In this document: positions 1 to 12,157 of the stretch, in pieces | Layout of the letters: every line of letters begins with the position of its first letter | How positions within the stretch are numbered: the first letter of the stretch is position 1 | Notes under the pieces: model-generated | Databases searched by the model: none | What the model was told of the DNA's origin: nothing | Seen by the model: only the letters and a program-made list of their open reading frames with translations | Assembly (NCBI GenBank): GCA_036571765.1 | Contig: BROE01000018.1 | Span: forward strand, 13,202,592 to 13,266,591 | Direction of reading: 5' to 3' | DNA: 64,000 nucleotides | Origin: Plecoglossus altivelis | Lineage: Eukaryota > Chordata > Actinopteri > Osmeriformes > Plecoglossidae | Translations under genes and position numbers: made by a program

Positions 1-1324
1 ATCCTAACTTAGATGCACATGTTTGAGGTCATTTGCTGCATAAAGTCACCTGCCCACCCCTTACAATCAGTAAGAATCAAATTACTAACATGGCCAAGAC
101 CAAAGAGCTGTCCAAAGACACCAGGGACAAAATTGTACACCTCCACAAGGCTGGAAAGGGCTGCCAAGGAGGGGAAATTGCCAAGCAGCTTGGTGAAAAA
201 AGGTCCACTGAGCAATCATTAGAAAATGGAAGAAGCTAAACATGACTGTCAATCTCCCTCGGACTGGGGCCCCTAGCAAGATCTCACCTCGTGGGGTCAC
301 AATGATCCTAAGAAAGGTGAGAAATCAGCCCAGAACTACACGGGAGGAGCTTGTCAATGACCTGAAAAGAGCTGGGACCACCGTTTCCAAGGTTACTGTT
401 GGTTATACACCAAGACGTCATGGTTTGAAATCATGCATGGCACGGAAGGTTCCCCTGGTTAAACCAGTACATGTCCAGGCTCGTCTTAAGTTTACCAATG
501 ACCATTTGGATGATCCAAAGGAGTCATGTGAGAAAGTCCTGTGGTCTGATGAGGCCAAAATATAACTTTTTGGTCATAACTACACTAAACGTGTTTGGAG
601 GAAGAAGAATGATGAGTACCATCCTAAGAACACCATCCCTACTGTGAAGCATGGGGGTGGTTGCATCATGCTGTGGGGGTGTTTTTCTGCACATGGGACA
701 GGGCAACTGCAGGAGAGGATAGGGATGACCGGGGCCATGTATTGCGAGATTTTGGAGAGCAACCTCCTTCCCTCAGTTAGAGCATTGAAGATGGGTTGAG
801 GCTGGATTTTCCAACATGACAATGACCCAAAGCACACAGCCAGGATAACCAAGGAGTGGCTCTATAAGAAGCATATCAAGGTTCTAGCATGGCCTAGCCA
901 GTCTCCAGACCTAAACCCAATAGAGAATCTTTGGAGGGAGCTCAAACTCCGTGTTTCTCAGCAACAGGCCAGAAATCTGACTAATCTAGAGAAGATCTGT
1001 ATGGAGGAGTGGGCCAAAATCCCTCCTGCAGTGTGGGCAAACCTGGTGAACAACTTCAGGAAACGTTTGACCTCTGTAATTGCAAACAAAGGCTACCGTA
1101 CCAAATATGAACATTGATTTTCTCAGGTGTTCAAATACTTATTTACAGCTATACCATACAAATAAATAGTTACAAAAATCATACCTCATGATTTCTGGAA
1201 GTTTTTTTTGATTGTCTCTCACAATGGACATGCACCTACGATGACAAATTCAGACCCCTCCATGATTTCTAAGGGGGAGAACTTGCAATATAGCAGGGTG
1301 TTCAAATACTTATTTTCCTCACTG
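1..1324 (+). mobile_element. Tc1-like DNA transposon, copy 1, decayed and cut by the window edge
   Basis: The transposase reading frame starts near 91 with the typical helix-turn-helix opening (MAKTKELSKD...), then breaks repeatedly. Later pieces are recognisable at 300-565 (including VLWSDEAKI, part of the DDE core) and to about 1115. Frame changes and an in-frame stop after the SDEAKI block mean no full transposase is made. The right terminal inverted repeat is long (about 200 bp) and ends in CTTATTTTCCTCACTG, followed by a TA as expected for Tc1 insertion. The left end lies outside the window. It is the same family as the copy at 39000. Confidence 0.9.
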
Positions 1325-1569
1325 TACATAGCAGTAGGCACACACTAATGTCAGTGTGCACAAGGAAACAGACACAAACCATCAGCTTTACAAACACTTT
1401 TTCCTTACCCTTATGGCACCCCCAACAAGAAGAGATGGATAAACACAGCTTTAATCAACACACACCCTGACACATTTATCCAGCTAGAATTTGGTGTCAC
1501 CTAACTGAGAGACAAACTTGGAATATTGTCAAGCACTGCTGCTTAACCCTGATCTCCTTGCCCAAACAG

Positions 1570-2140
1570 CCAGATGACCAGCATCACCCAGAGTGACATC
1601 ATCAGCACGCTGCAGTCTCTCAACATGGTGAAATATTGGAAGGGCCAGCATGTCATATGTGTCACTCCCAAATTGGTTGAGGAGCACCTTAAGAGTGCGC
1701 AGTACAAGAAGCCGCCCATTACAGGTGGGTACTCATTTACATTTACAAACATACATTTTTCTCTGAGGTCACCACGGATTGGTACAGTATTTGACCATAG
1801 ACCAAGAGTTCAAACCAATCCCAGTACACAGCTTTGGGTAAAAGTTTTCTGCTAAATTTATGTCATCATAATTCAAATTACATAAATATTTATGTTGCTT
1901 TTTTAGTCTTGTGATTTTTTTTTCTCTTGATCAAGTTACCTTTCATCGTTCTATTTAGTTTTGCCTTTGCTGGCAAGTGTGTAAGTAATGATCTTACTAA
2001 GGGGATGTACTGATCTTATTTGCTGTTGTGTATGCCTCTGTATCTGACACTTATGTGTTTTGTTGTCTCCTATAGTGGACACTGTGTGTCTGAAGTGGGC
2101 TCCCCCAAAACACAAGCAGGCCAAGTTTTCTAAGAAGTGA
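1570..2140 (+). CDS. kat8: KAT8 (MOF) histone acetyltransferase, C-terminal two exons (partial)
   Basis: Two exons are seen, 1570-1724 and 2076-2140. The first opens after an AACAG acceptor and reads QMTSITQSDIISTLQSLNMV..., ending at a GTGGGT donor. The second completes the protein with VDTVCLKWAPPKHKQAKFSKK and a TGA. This matches the extreme C-terminus of the MYST-family acetyltransferase KAT8 almost residue for residue; KAT8 acetylates histone H4 lysine 16 as catalytic subunit of the MSL and NSL complexes in the nucleus. The zinc finger and acetyl-CoA site must lie left of the window. The paralogue KAT5 has a different tail, so KAT8 is preferred. In human it also neighbours PRSS8, PRSS36 and FUS. 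Everything upstream of these exons in the window is transposon. Confidence 0.93.
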
Positions 2141-2306
2141 TAGAACCAGTCCAACCGTGTTCAATATCTAACAGAAGCATGTGACTTGCCAATCTCAGCC
2201 ATTTTATCGTCTTTCTTTTGAACATCAAACTTTTTGTTGTAAAGTTTAAACCAACATATGTACATAGCAGTGATGTCTAGGTCATTTCTTTAGGTTTTTT
2301 TTTTTT

Positions 2307-2312
2307 AATAAA
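2307..2312 (+). promoter_or_regulatory. Polyadenylation signal of kat8
   Basis: AATAAA 167 bp after the kat8 stop codon, following a T-rich run. It is the only canonical signal close behind the stop. Confidence 0.6.
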
Positions 2313-3506
2313 ACAAGAATAGTGATATTCTGTTCAAGTTTGCTTGTCTTTCTGGTTTCACTTGTTGCCGTGGTGTGGGAAGCAGTGCTTTCTTCCATTT
2401 TGAAAGGTCTATAGCAACATGATTGTGTATCAAGAAAATGTCTTTACCTGTCTCTTCCCAAAAATGTGACAAAGATGGGACAGAAATATAAAGAACATTA
2501 AAAAAGACATGGTGCAATCTCAGAGACAACAGAACTATTGTCAGTCTGCATTGTCAGAAACTTGACTGGAAAAACTAGTCAATAGGTCTGACTTTTGTCA
2601 AATGACAGAATCTTAGTTTTAGCTCAAAAAGCACTGTTAGTGGTGTTTTTTTACAACGTGAATATATTACACATTTTCTACATGAATTCATGAGTCATCA
2701 GCCCTTCAGGCAATATTCCCATGGCCATACAAATATACCAAAGGAGAAGGACTTCCATCCATTGGACTCCCTATTAATTAATTTGATATAACTGGAGGCA
2801 TTAGATTTATAATATGTCAACTGCACCTCTTTAAGTGGATGACTGGTGTTGTACCTATTTATAGGAATATAAACTTTAAAGATTTTGGTGAGACAATAAA
2901 TGTAGGTTGGAAAATGCATCAAATAAAAAGGGTTTCAGTTGGTAACATGTTTAAAGAGAGAAATTGTTGGGCTAATTGAACTCTTTCTACTTTGTCAGTG
3001 TTGCACTGCATATCAGTATCTGTCTACCAGCAGTGAGGTGAAGAAGGGAGGGGCCATAAGGAAATTTGAGTGCTTTGATTAGCCTGCTCTGTTCAGGTGG
3101 AAATGCAGGTGATTTTTCTCTTCAGGTTGGACCACATTCTTCTACCGAAACTCTTGGACTGACATTGTAGTGGCTACAGACTGGTTTCTATTTCACATTT
3201 CATGGATGTGTTTGAGTAATGGAGGACACATGTACTTTTTATTAGTTTGCTTGAGATGTTTTGACTTCCATTTATGACATTGGCTACCTACTTAGCATCC
3301 CAGGTAAGCAGCCACTCCAGGAAGTATAAATATAATGCAATTCGTTTTCCAGTCTTAAATTAAAATAGGTGAAATATTCATCCACAAACTGAGGTATTAG
3401 GCTTAGTATTTTTTTTATTGTTGTCACTAAAAGAACCAATGTACAAACAATTCATGCTACAGTGTCCCCCCCTCAAATGTTTTATTCCTGACAGAGCATT
3501 ACCACA
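2313..3506. other. Intergenic stretch, kat8 to the first protease
   Basis: I see no coding frame with splice support, RNA gene or recognisable repeat here. The end of the stretch should hold the promoter and 5' leader of the protease gene, but no clear core promoter motif stands out. Confidence 0.5.
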
Positions 3507-6500
3507 ATGAATCGAGGTATCCAGGCATTGATTGTTTTGGCAGCAACAAGTAAGTTCTTGTTAAGTTGTGCTCCACCTTGTGATATTACATTAAGAACGC
3601 CCCAGAATAAACTTAATAGTTAACTATTTTTATTTTTATGCATCTCCTTATTCCTTACCTAGGCTTGGGAGGATGTAGAGCACAAGGTAAAGTTGTTGAG
3701 AAGCGTACAGTACATCTATGTATTTACTATACATGAAAAGAGCAAGACATTTGTCTTTGTAATGGTTGTTTGTCATTAGTGCACAGCCACCCTGTATCTT
3801 TCTACATGAAATACCCTCCCCCTTCTCCTCAGAGTGTGGCAAAGCTCCTCTGGGAAATCGTATTGTGGGAGGAACTAATGCGCCAGATGGGGCATGGCCA
3901 TGGCAGGTTGACATCCACATAGGCACTAGTGGTCACGTGTGTGGTGGCACTCTCATTGCCAGCAACTGGGTGCTCTCTGCTGCCCACTGTTTTCCCAAGT
4001 AAGATGGCCATTTGAAGTAGGCAGTGTCTTCTATATAACAAAGAGTTAAACAACAGTTCTGTGTATAAGGTGTCTGGCAGTCTTCATTTTTGACATTAGC
4101 TCGTTTTACCTCCTATTTCACCAGGTATTATTCCTACTTCCCTGATTTGAATGCTTGTTTTAGATTAACCACAATAGAACAGGCAAAAACGATTATGAGT
4201 ATAACAATATATTGTGTACAACAACAAAAATGATCCATTATTATTGTTTTGGAAATAAATCTGTTAATTGAATTTCAGTTTAATAAGAAAATTAGTCCAA
4301 AATCTAGGGATATGTATTATACCAGGAACGCAGTATCATGATGTATATCGAATTGTGAGCTGTTAACTAAGAAACACTATTTCTAGTAGGATTTCCACCT
4401 AACAAAATGAATTTATGAAAGTGTTTATTAACTAAAAGAGTTGACATTGAAAGTGCACTGCGATAAACCTTTTGATTTAAACAACTTCAGTACAGCTAAT
4501 TCTTGTCCTAAATATCTATTCCTTCTCACAGAATATCGGAAATTTACTCTTACGGCTTCTATGTGGGCCGTCACAAACTTAATAGCTACAACCAGTACGA
4601 GAGCCACCACAGCGCTATCCGAGTGGTTGTGCCCCCTGACTACCTTGATCCCCAGACTGGCAGGGACCTGGCACTGGTGCAGCTAGCTGAACCTGTAACC
4701 TGGAGTGTGCGTGTGCAGCCCATCTGCCTGCCTGTCAGTGGTATGGCCTTCACTGAGGGTACACGGTGCCACGTCACAGGCTGGGGTGACACTCAGGAAG
4801 GTGGTGAGTACTGGAGGAAATGTTAGGTGAACAGGAAGATGTGAATGTGTGCACTTTAAAGACATTTTTCGCTGAAAATGTTATCTAAATTTACCAATCA
4901 GTTTTGCTTGATTATTTTATGGCAAGAACTTTGTTACTTTTACCTTGAAATTGAAATGGCCTCTCTACAATTCGATAGAGCCCTGCATATATACAAACCG
5001 CGACAACAACAATAATAAAAGTCCAAAAAGATTGCATTTCAATTAATGCCATACAAAACCTCACATGCTCTACGACTAACGTTGAAAGTAGATTCTGAGA
5101 GTAAAATGAAAGGACAGCATGTTATAGGGTTGTGGAGTTATTTTTTTGTTACTTTTATTGTGCAGTTGCTCCTCTTAATGAGAAAAATGCATACAAAACT
5201 TTGATTGAATGCTAAATTAGTTTGCTTTTGTTAGTGACTTAAAATGAGTCTGGGAAAAAAGTCTCATCTTAAGAGGGGTGAAGAGTGAGAACATTTTAAT
5301 GGTTTCAACAAAGTAGCCTCAAGAGCTATCCATTGTTGTACCTTTGTCATTGCCATGCAATGGAATTAATTCAAACTACTGAATTGACATCACAGGCACA
5401 CACCCTTTCCTTTGTTTAGATGAGTACAATGTGATAATACTGTTATCACAGAACGTTTTCTGTGTTGTTCTACACTCACCTCAAGGATTATTAGGAACAC
5501 CATACTAATACTGTGTTTGACCCCCTTTCGCCTTCAGAACTGCCTTAATTCTACGTGGCATTGATTCAACAAGGTGCTGAAGGCATTCATTAGAAATGTT
5601 GGCCCATATTGATAGGATTGCATCTTGCAGTAATGGAGATTTGTGGGATGCACATCCAGGGCACGAAGCTCCCGTTCCACCACATCCCAAAGATGTATGG
5701 GGATGCTGGTTGTGCATCCCACAAATCTCCATCAACTACAAGTCATGCTGGAGGATGTTGCAGTCAGCAGAACGTTCTCCCTAGTGTCTCCAGACTCTGT
5801 CACGTCTGTCACATGTGCTCAGTGTGAACCTGCTTTCATCTGTGAAGAGCACAGGGTGCCAGTGGCGAATTCGTCAATCATGTTGTTCTCTGGCAAATGC
5901 CAAACGTCCTGCACGTTGTTGGGCTGTAAGCCCAACCCCAACCTGTGGACGTCGGGCCCTCATTCCACCCTCAAGGAGTCTTTTTCTGACCATTTGAGCA
6001 GACTCATGCACATTTGTGGCCTGCTGGAGGTCATTTTGCAGGGCTCTGGCAGTGCTCCTCCTGCTCATCCTTGCACAAAGGCGGAGGTAGCGGTCCTGCT
6101 GCTGTGTTGTTGCCCTCCTACGGCCTCCTCCACATCTTCTGATGTACTGGTCTGTCTCCTGGTAGTGCCTCCATGCTCTGAACACTACACTGACAGACAC
6201 AGCAAACTTTCTTGCCACAGCTCACATTGATGTGCCATCCTGGATGAGCTGCACTCAAGTGGCTCAGCACTACCTGAGCCACTTGTGTGGGTTGTAGACT
6301 CCGTCTCATGCTACCACTAGAGTAAAAGCACCGCCTGCATTCAAAAGTGACCAAAACATCAGCCAGGAAGCATAGGAATTGAGAAGTGGTCTGTGGACAC
6401 CACCTACAGAACCACTCCTTTTATTGGGGGTGTCTTGCTAATTGCCCATAATTTCTACCTGTTGTCTATTCCATTTCCACAACAGCATGTGAAATTTACT

Positions 6501-7360
6501 GTTAATCAGTGTTGCTTCCTAAGTGGACAGTTTGATTTCACAGAAATGTGATTGACTTGGTGTTACATTGTGCTGTTTAAGTGTTCCCTTTATCTTTTTG
6601 AGCAGTGTTATGATTTTAATATGTGAGTTGAAGGCAACAGAGTCACTGAATTGGTATGTAACATACCTTTCCCTCTCTCCACATAAACACCTTATTCTGC
6701 CTTGAAACAGTATCCTTGTCAGGGGTAGGAACTCTCCAGCAAGTTGAAGTACCTATCATTGAACATAATTCCTGCAACAGTATGTATAAGGTCCAATCAT
6801 ACTACTCAGAGACAGTGGACATCCTGCCAGATATGATCTGCGCTGGTTTCAAGGATGGTGGCAAAGACTCATGTCAGGTAGCCCTGTTTTTATCTACCTA
6901 CACACATACTTGCACTTGCATATTTGCAAAATGTGCTGTCTTCCTCTTACAAATTAAGCAATACATGTTCTCAGCTCATGCACCTCTGCGATATATGGTT
7001 ATTATGGTTATTAAGTGTCAAAGGTATGTATGTGCTATATGCTTGACAGATAGACATACATTATGAGGGAAAGTTACAAGCTGTCTTTCACCGCCTCCTG
7101 CTCTTTTTTAGGGAGATTCTGGTGGGCCACTTGTCTGCCCCGCAGGGAACAGAACATGGGTCCAGGCTGGAGTGGTGAGTTTTGGACTAGGGTGTGCTCA
7201 GCCTAATCGGCCTGGGGTCTATACCAAGATCTCGGTTTTCTCTGACTTCATTAAATCAACAGTCTCTAATGCCCAGCTGATAGGCGGGGGATTACGGAAA
7301 GAGGCCAATGAGGCTTTGGTGCTGGGATATTCCTTAGCTTTGATGTTGCTGGGGAGATAG
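3507..7360 (+). CDS. Trypsin-like serine protease, prostasin (PRSS8)-like, probably membrane-anchored
   Basis: Six exons: 3507-3549, 3663-3686, 3833-3998, 4532-4803, 6711-6877 and 7112-7360, all with GT-AG borders, 921 nt, 306 aa. The N-terminus (MNRGIQALIVLAATSLGG) is a signal peptide. A short propeptide with ECGKAP precedes the activation site R/IVGG. The catalytic triad is complete: His in SAAHC, Asp in RDLALVQL, Ser in GDSGGP. Asp in GGKDSCQ fits trypsin-like cleavage after Lys/Arg. The last residues (ALVLGYSLALMLLGR) are hydrophobic, as in GPI- or membrane-anchored channel-activating proteases such as prostasin. Position between KAT8 and FUS matches human PRSS8. Fish have several paralogues, so the exact orthologue is not certain. 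The fourth intron is enlarged by transposon debris. Confidence 0.88.
4240..4360. repeat. MITE relic in protease intron 3
   Basis: The stretch around GGAAATAAATCTGTTAATTG and CAGTATCATGAT matches, imperfectly, the inner part of the terminal-repeat element at 34222-34524 in the other protease gene. The ends are not recognisable, so this is a decayed copy of that family. Confidence 0.4.
5471..5740. mobile_element. DNA-transposon terminal fragment A, with a local inverted copy
   Basis: Begins with TACACTCACCTCAAGGATTA, the terminus of a DNA element that I recognise as dispersed in fish genomes, and runs to about 5694. After a short unmatched stretch, 5713-5732 repeats part of it in reverse orientation: GGAGATTTGTGGGATGCACA at 5636 and its exact complement form a 20-bp stem. 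Only one end of the element is present, and it abuts element B. It lies inside intron 4 of the protease gene. Confidence 0.6.
5741..6607 (-). mobile_element. Tc1/mariner-like transposon fragment B with transposase N-terminus
   Basis: On the minus strand, 6218 to 5874 stays open and encodes a helix-turn-helix DNA-binding half of a Tc1-type transposase (MARKFAVSVSVVFRAW..., then RRSTARALQNDLQQA...). The outer end at 6560-6607 is the terminal repeat AAGTGTTCCCTTTATCTTTT...GAGCAGTG. The catalytic DDE half is missing: the sequence breaks into fragment A at about 5740. Non-functional. Confidence 0.75.
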
Positions 7361-9667
7361 ACTGCACAATGTACATCGACAAAACATCTAATTGTTTTTA
7401 TCTAAATTGTTTTCATACGAGAGAGAAATTAGAGACATATTTTAACTGATCAGCTCCAATATGTTCTGTATGTGAACTGCATAAACTGTAGCCTTGTACA
7501 TGCAACAGTTTAGGTGCTGATAATGACCCTTTGGTGACCAAGTGCAAACCAGCTTCAATTGATTCACTTAAACCTCTTAAAAGACAGGAATCTGCCAAAG
7601 ATGAATGAAAGCTGCAAGGTTTACTCAAAATACTCATTGCACAGAACCAGAACAAATTGTGTTGTTTTTCCTTGAAGAGTAACTACACACCAAACGTTGT
7701 TTTCTTTATTTTTCTCAATTGCTTTAATTTTCTTTATCAATCTCAACATTATATAAACTTTGAGTGCACAATTGTTAATGATGCTTTATGGGACATCAAA
7801 ACTCTGTTGCATCTCTGAAGACCGTAACTAGAATTTATGCTTCTAAACCTAGTTATTTTGTCATTAAATGAGCAAAAAGCTATTTTGTCTTTGTGTGAGC
7901 TGGAGAGTATTGCAGAAAGCAGGTTATGCGACATACCGGGTAAATTAACTACCCAGCTGATACCCAGTGTTGTAGCAACATTGCAAGTGGGTTGCTGCTA
8001 TTGTGAATCAGCTGATGGGTTGACTTACCTGGTTATGTTACATAACCTGCTTTCTGGAATATCCCCTTGGTCAAAATGTTTTCATGTTTTTTCATTACAT
8101 CAGTCAACCCTGGAAATGTCTGATCTGATGTAGACAAATTATTGTCTTTTTTCATTCATCTTTTTTAGTTCACATGGACCTCTCATCGTATAACAATGCC
8201 AGTTTTGTCAGTGTGAATACTATTGTACATCACAATGAGATTTTTAGATTCTTATTTTAACAGTAGGTATGAGTTTACTCGGAAAAGTCAATCCTGTTGT
8301 ACGTAAACATATTTATGTATTAGGTATGTATACAGTTTATTATATATTTTTTTATAGCAGTGTGTTAGGCAGGTAATGTTCCAATTGAACAGATTTGCTT
8401 CAAAGATGTTGATGGAATATGCAGGGCTGGCAAATTAAGAAAATGGAATGGATAATTTTGCATGTGATGACTCACAAGATGACAGAATGTTTGGAAGCTG
8501 ATAAAGGTATGAACATCCTCTATTTGATCAACAGGCAGTGTGCATGCAGTTATTGTGCACAATTGTAGACAATAAAAAAGCTTACTCTTTTCCACATGTA
8601 CCAAAACACCTGCAAATCCCTTCAATTGATAAGAAATTCAAATCTGGTGTGGACATATACTGTTCAGAGATTTAAACTTACAATTTTGAAAATAAATGTT
8701 CTCATTCAAAAATGGAGCCAAAGTGATAAAGAAAAACTGTAAAACCTTATGTTTGGCACTCAAACTTTTGTTTTTAAATATGGAGGAAAGTCCCAACTCT
8801 GAAATTTGCTTGTTTGGTTGCAGCCTACATTCGAAGCTACCTCACATAAGTCACAAGAGGGGACTAAAGCTCTGAAATATGTTGATTGGACATTTGTAAA
8901 TGAAGGAAATGTATGTGTGTCAAATGTTTTTACATTATAACAGTAATTGTTTTTTTCACCCTTGTCTGATGGTCATGGCATAATGTTGCAGTGTAAATGT
9001 TTAGGTACTAACTCTGTAAACGGCTCAACAAACCAGTTCACCCCAATTGTGTAATTTTTCTACATATGATACCTCGTCACATATTTGCATCTGCCAGTCA
9101 CATACTGGCAAAGCGACTGTATGATTGAAGGGATGGAGTACTCGAATTACGTTCTTGGAATGAGGTTAGATAGCTAAATAAGTTTACATACCCAAGGGAT
9201 TTGCTTTGGTAGGCTGGTAAATACAATAAAAAATTTATAAACAAAAAGAGAATTGGCTGCAGTTTTTAAATATAAAAAGTAATAAATAAATAAAAACAAG
9301 TCCTAATAATTCTAAACAATACCATATAGCATACAATTTCGAGAGTGCACTATGGCTATTGCAGTGTGCAATAAGGTAATTTAGGGGATCATTACACTTA
9401 ACACTTAATACTTTATGCATGTGTAACTAACAATTGGGGATCCTGGGCTTTGTTGATGAGGTCAACTTTGGATGGCAATAAATTGGTGTTGGTTTTGACG
9501 GACCGCAGTGTCCTACAGGAGGTTGAGTCTGTCACACTTTGTCCAGGGCGGGAGGAGTTGGCCACAACCTTCCTTGCTGGCCTTAGTCCTCAGTGGAGCA
9601 AATTACAAATGTCACAACCATCATCATTGATGTTTTCATTAAAATAGGTTATGTGACAAATGTTTTT
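7361..9667. other. Intergenic stretch, first protease to the P-like element
   Basis: No gene, splice-supported exon or RNA gene is seen. The early part should be the protease 3' UTR, but no canonical AATAAA stands out close behind the stop. The only structured item I can support is the foldback repeat at 7912-8056. Confidence 0.5.
7912..8056. repeat. Foldback (hairpin) element
   Basis: The arms GCAGAAAGCAGGTTATG (7912) and CATAACCTGCTTTCTG (8041) are complementary. Similarity continues inward through ACCCAGCTGAT / ATCAGCTGATGGGT and GCAA.GTGGGTTGCTGC. The whole 145-bp block can fold into an imperfect hairpin, as in small MITEs. No target duplication is obvious. Confidence 0.6.
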
Positions 9668-9684
9668 ATGTGTGTGTGTATTTG

Positions 9685-9755
<71 letters not shown>
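9668..9755. repeat. (TG)n-(AG)n compound microsatellite
   Basis: A TG tract passes directly into an AG tract that ends at the target duplication of the P-like element. Simple repeat, likely polymorphic in length. Confidence 0.95.
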
Positions 9756-9756
<1 letters not shown>

Positions 9757-9909
9757 GTACAGTCATAGACAGAATATACGTAGACGCCTCATGATGTGCT
9801 GGAGCGTGTTCCAGCGTCACCGCCATATTGGTTGGGTCTCTCCACTCAACGCTAGCACCAGAGTCAATCGGAAACACTGTTCTTTTGAACTTTTTATTTA
9901 TCAAATAAT

Positions 9910-11267
9910 TAGGGCTGCAACAAAGAATCGATAAAATTGATAAAAATCGATTATTAAAAGAGTTGGCAACGAATTTCATTATCGATTCGTTGTGTCGCGC
10001 GATTATTACGTCACTCAATTAGACGCGGAGATGTTTTGTATATAAAAAAGAAGCGGTTGAGCACGAAGCAAAGCATACCAAAAACCGTAACATTATTCTA
10101 AAACACATGGCGGAGGCAAATAAATCAGTGCGACCCAGAGGTGTGGGAGCATTTCACTCTAAATAATTCCAAAAAGTGCGTTCATTTCAAAATATGCAAA
10201 AGCGACATGACATGGCACGGGAGCACCACGGTGATGATTCAGCACCTAAAACGTAAACATCTTGGAGTCCTTGATGATGAAGAGGAAGGGAGTTCAACTG
10301 CAGGGTAAGTCAATACAGAATCCTACTTTTCTTCCCTGCAGTAGCTCTTCTGGTGCTGGTGTTTACTCGTTATCTAGCATGACAAGTTAGCGTAAACTCG
10401 TTAATCTCACCTTTTTTGGCCCGTTCATTTTTCAATCTATTGCTATGTTAATTTCGTCGATGACTATTTCTTTTTTATATGTCACAGCAGTTAAATCTGT
10501 CTGTATTACATGTTCAAATTTTAATATCATTCATATTAATAGGTTAATAGAGTAGATGTTTTATCCAGTAGTTTAAAATGGGTTTGGACATTTTAGAGAA
10601 GTTCTTAATGCATTACAATTTAACTAAACCCATTACATTTAATCAACTAAAATCTTGTGATATTTAGTCAACTACTAAAACAATTCAAATGACTAAAACA
10701 TGATTAAAACTGAATGGCATTTTAGCAAAGAGACTATGACTAAAACTAAATCAAAATTTGCTGTCAAAATGAACACTGATCTGTTGTCATGTATTTATTC
10801 TGTGCTTTGTCCCATATCGGTTATTGTTGACAAATACATTTGTGTTTGTTGTACTTTTTAAATTTCATTTTAACGTTTTTTATAGCACTTGGTCATCTTA
10901 AGATGTGTTTAAAAGTGGTGTAATGAAATTAACTTGTATTTACTACAATGATGGTAATAATTTAATGAATAAGCTTAGAGTGAAGTGTGTTTGTGTGTGT
11001 GGTCTGTAATTGCTCTTTGGGTTACTTACCTAGTAACTTACATACACAACTAGTAACTAAATGGACAAGTATGCAAGTATTGAGTTGATGTAAACTCAAT
11101 ACTCAGTGATTTTAACAGCTCAGTGATTTCAAAAGAGCAACCTGTTTTTGCACGTTCTGTGGATTTTTTGCACTGATAATGTGTTTTTTCTTTCCGATTC
11201 ATCGATTAATCGTAAAAATAATCGACAGATTAATCAATTATTGAAAAAATCGTTAGTTGCAGCCCTA
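9910..11267 (+). mobile_element. hAT-superfamily element, internally deleted, nested in the P-like element
   Basis: The ends are TAGGGCTGCAAC and its complement GTTGCAGCCCTA, with perfect 8-bp target duplications CAAATAAT at 9902-9909 and 11268-11275. At 10135-10260 an interrupted frame encodes a BED-type zinc finger (VWEHFTL, then CVHFKICK and HLKRKH), the usual N-terminus of hAT transposases. A frameshift separates it from its nearest ATG. The dimerisation and catalytic parts are absent. At 10600-10790 the sequence resembles the end of yet another dispersed repeat. Confidence 0.88.
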
Positions 11268-11663
11268 CAAATAATCCTGAAAAAAAATATTGGACCCAAA
11301 TATTTTGTACAATTGTACACATTAAATGTTTCTTGAGCAGCAGATCAGGATATTAGAAGGATTTATGAAGTTGACACTGAAGACTGGAGTAATGATGCTG
11401 AAAATCCAGCTTTGATCACAGGAATAAATTACCTTGTGACATATATCCAAATAGAAAACGGTTATTTTTAATTGTAATAATATTTCACAATATTACAGTT
11501 TTTACTGTATTTTTAATTAAATAAATGTAGCCTTGGTGAGCAGACGAAACTTCTTTTAAAAACAAACTTTTGAACTGTACTGTATGCAGTGCTATGCACC
11601 TAACAACTGTGAGTGGTATGATATAAACATCACTGAAAATATTTTCATCCTTCTTTCTACTAG

Positions 11664-12157
11664 GACCACTCCTATGCATTGCCCAATTCTCCTACTCATT
11701 TAAAGGCCAGACTCAGTGAAGCTTTGGCTGGAGTGGAGAGTCTAGAGCAGGAGAAGCAAAATGCAAAGTCTCGGGAACGGAGAGCAAAGAAAACCGTAAA
11801 GAGTCTTCTGGAAGATCTGAAGGAAACAACCTTATAAATGAAGAGTTGAATGAAAGGCTTGGCTTCCACTCTGGTAAAAATAAATTGATAATACAACCTT
11901 GAATTGTATGTTGTTTACACTCTTTGTCAGACTTTATAAAGGTATTATTTCAAGGGAACTTTCTTACTAGTTTGTCTAACTAGGTTAACTGAATTTCAGA
12001 TCTTCAGCTAGACCTCTTTTCAAAGCGGGGCCATGAATACACCAAGGACCAGAGAGAGTTTGCCCTCACACTGCACCTCCATGGTCCGAAAGCCTACAGT
12101 TACTTGAGGGATTCTCTGCATCTTCCCCTGACACATCCACATACATTGCAACGAGAG
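11664..12157 (+). pseudogene. P-element/THAP9-like transposase remnant
   Basis: Two exon-like blocks are seen. The first, after a CTACTAG acceptor at 11664, reads DHSYALPNSPTHLKARL... and a charged coiled-coil stretch (QEKQNAKSRERRAKKTVKSL), then is thrown out of frame near 11826 by what looks like a one-base loss, before INEELNERLGF. The second, about 12000-12157, reads DLQLDLFSKRGHEYTKDQRE and FALTLHLHGPKAYSYLRD, the conserved opening of the P-element transposase region found in THAP9-like proteins. No THAP zinc finger, GTP-binding or catalytic region remains. THAP9 identity is by family pattern only. Confidence 0.7.

Noticed and set aside
4441..4686. Alternative frame over protease exon 4
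   Set aside because: The correct frame gives the catalytic Asp block and joins both neighbouring exons.
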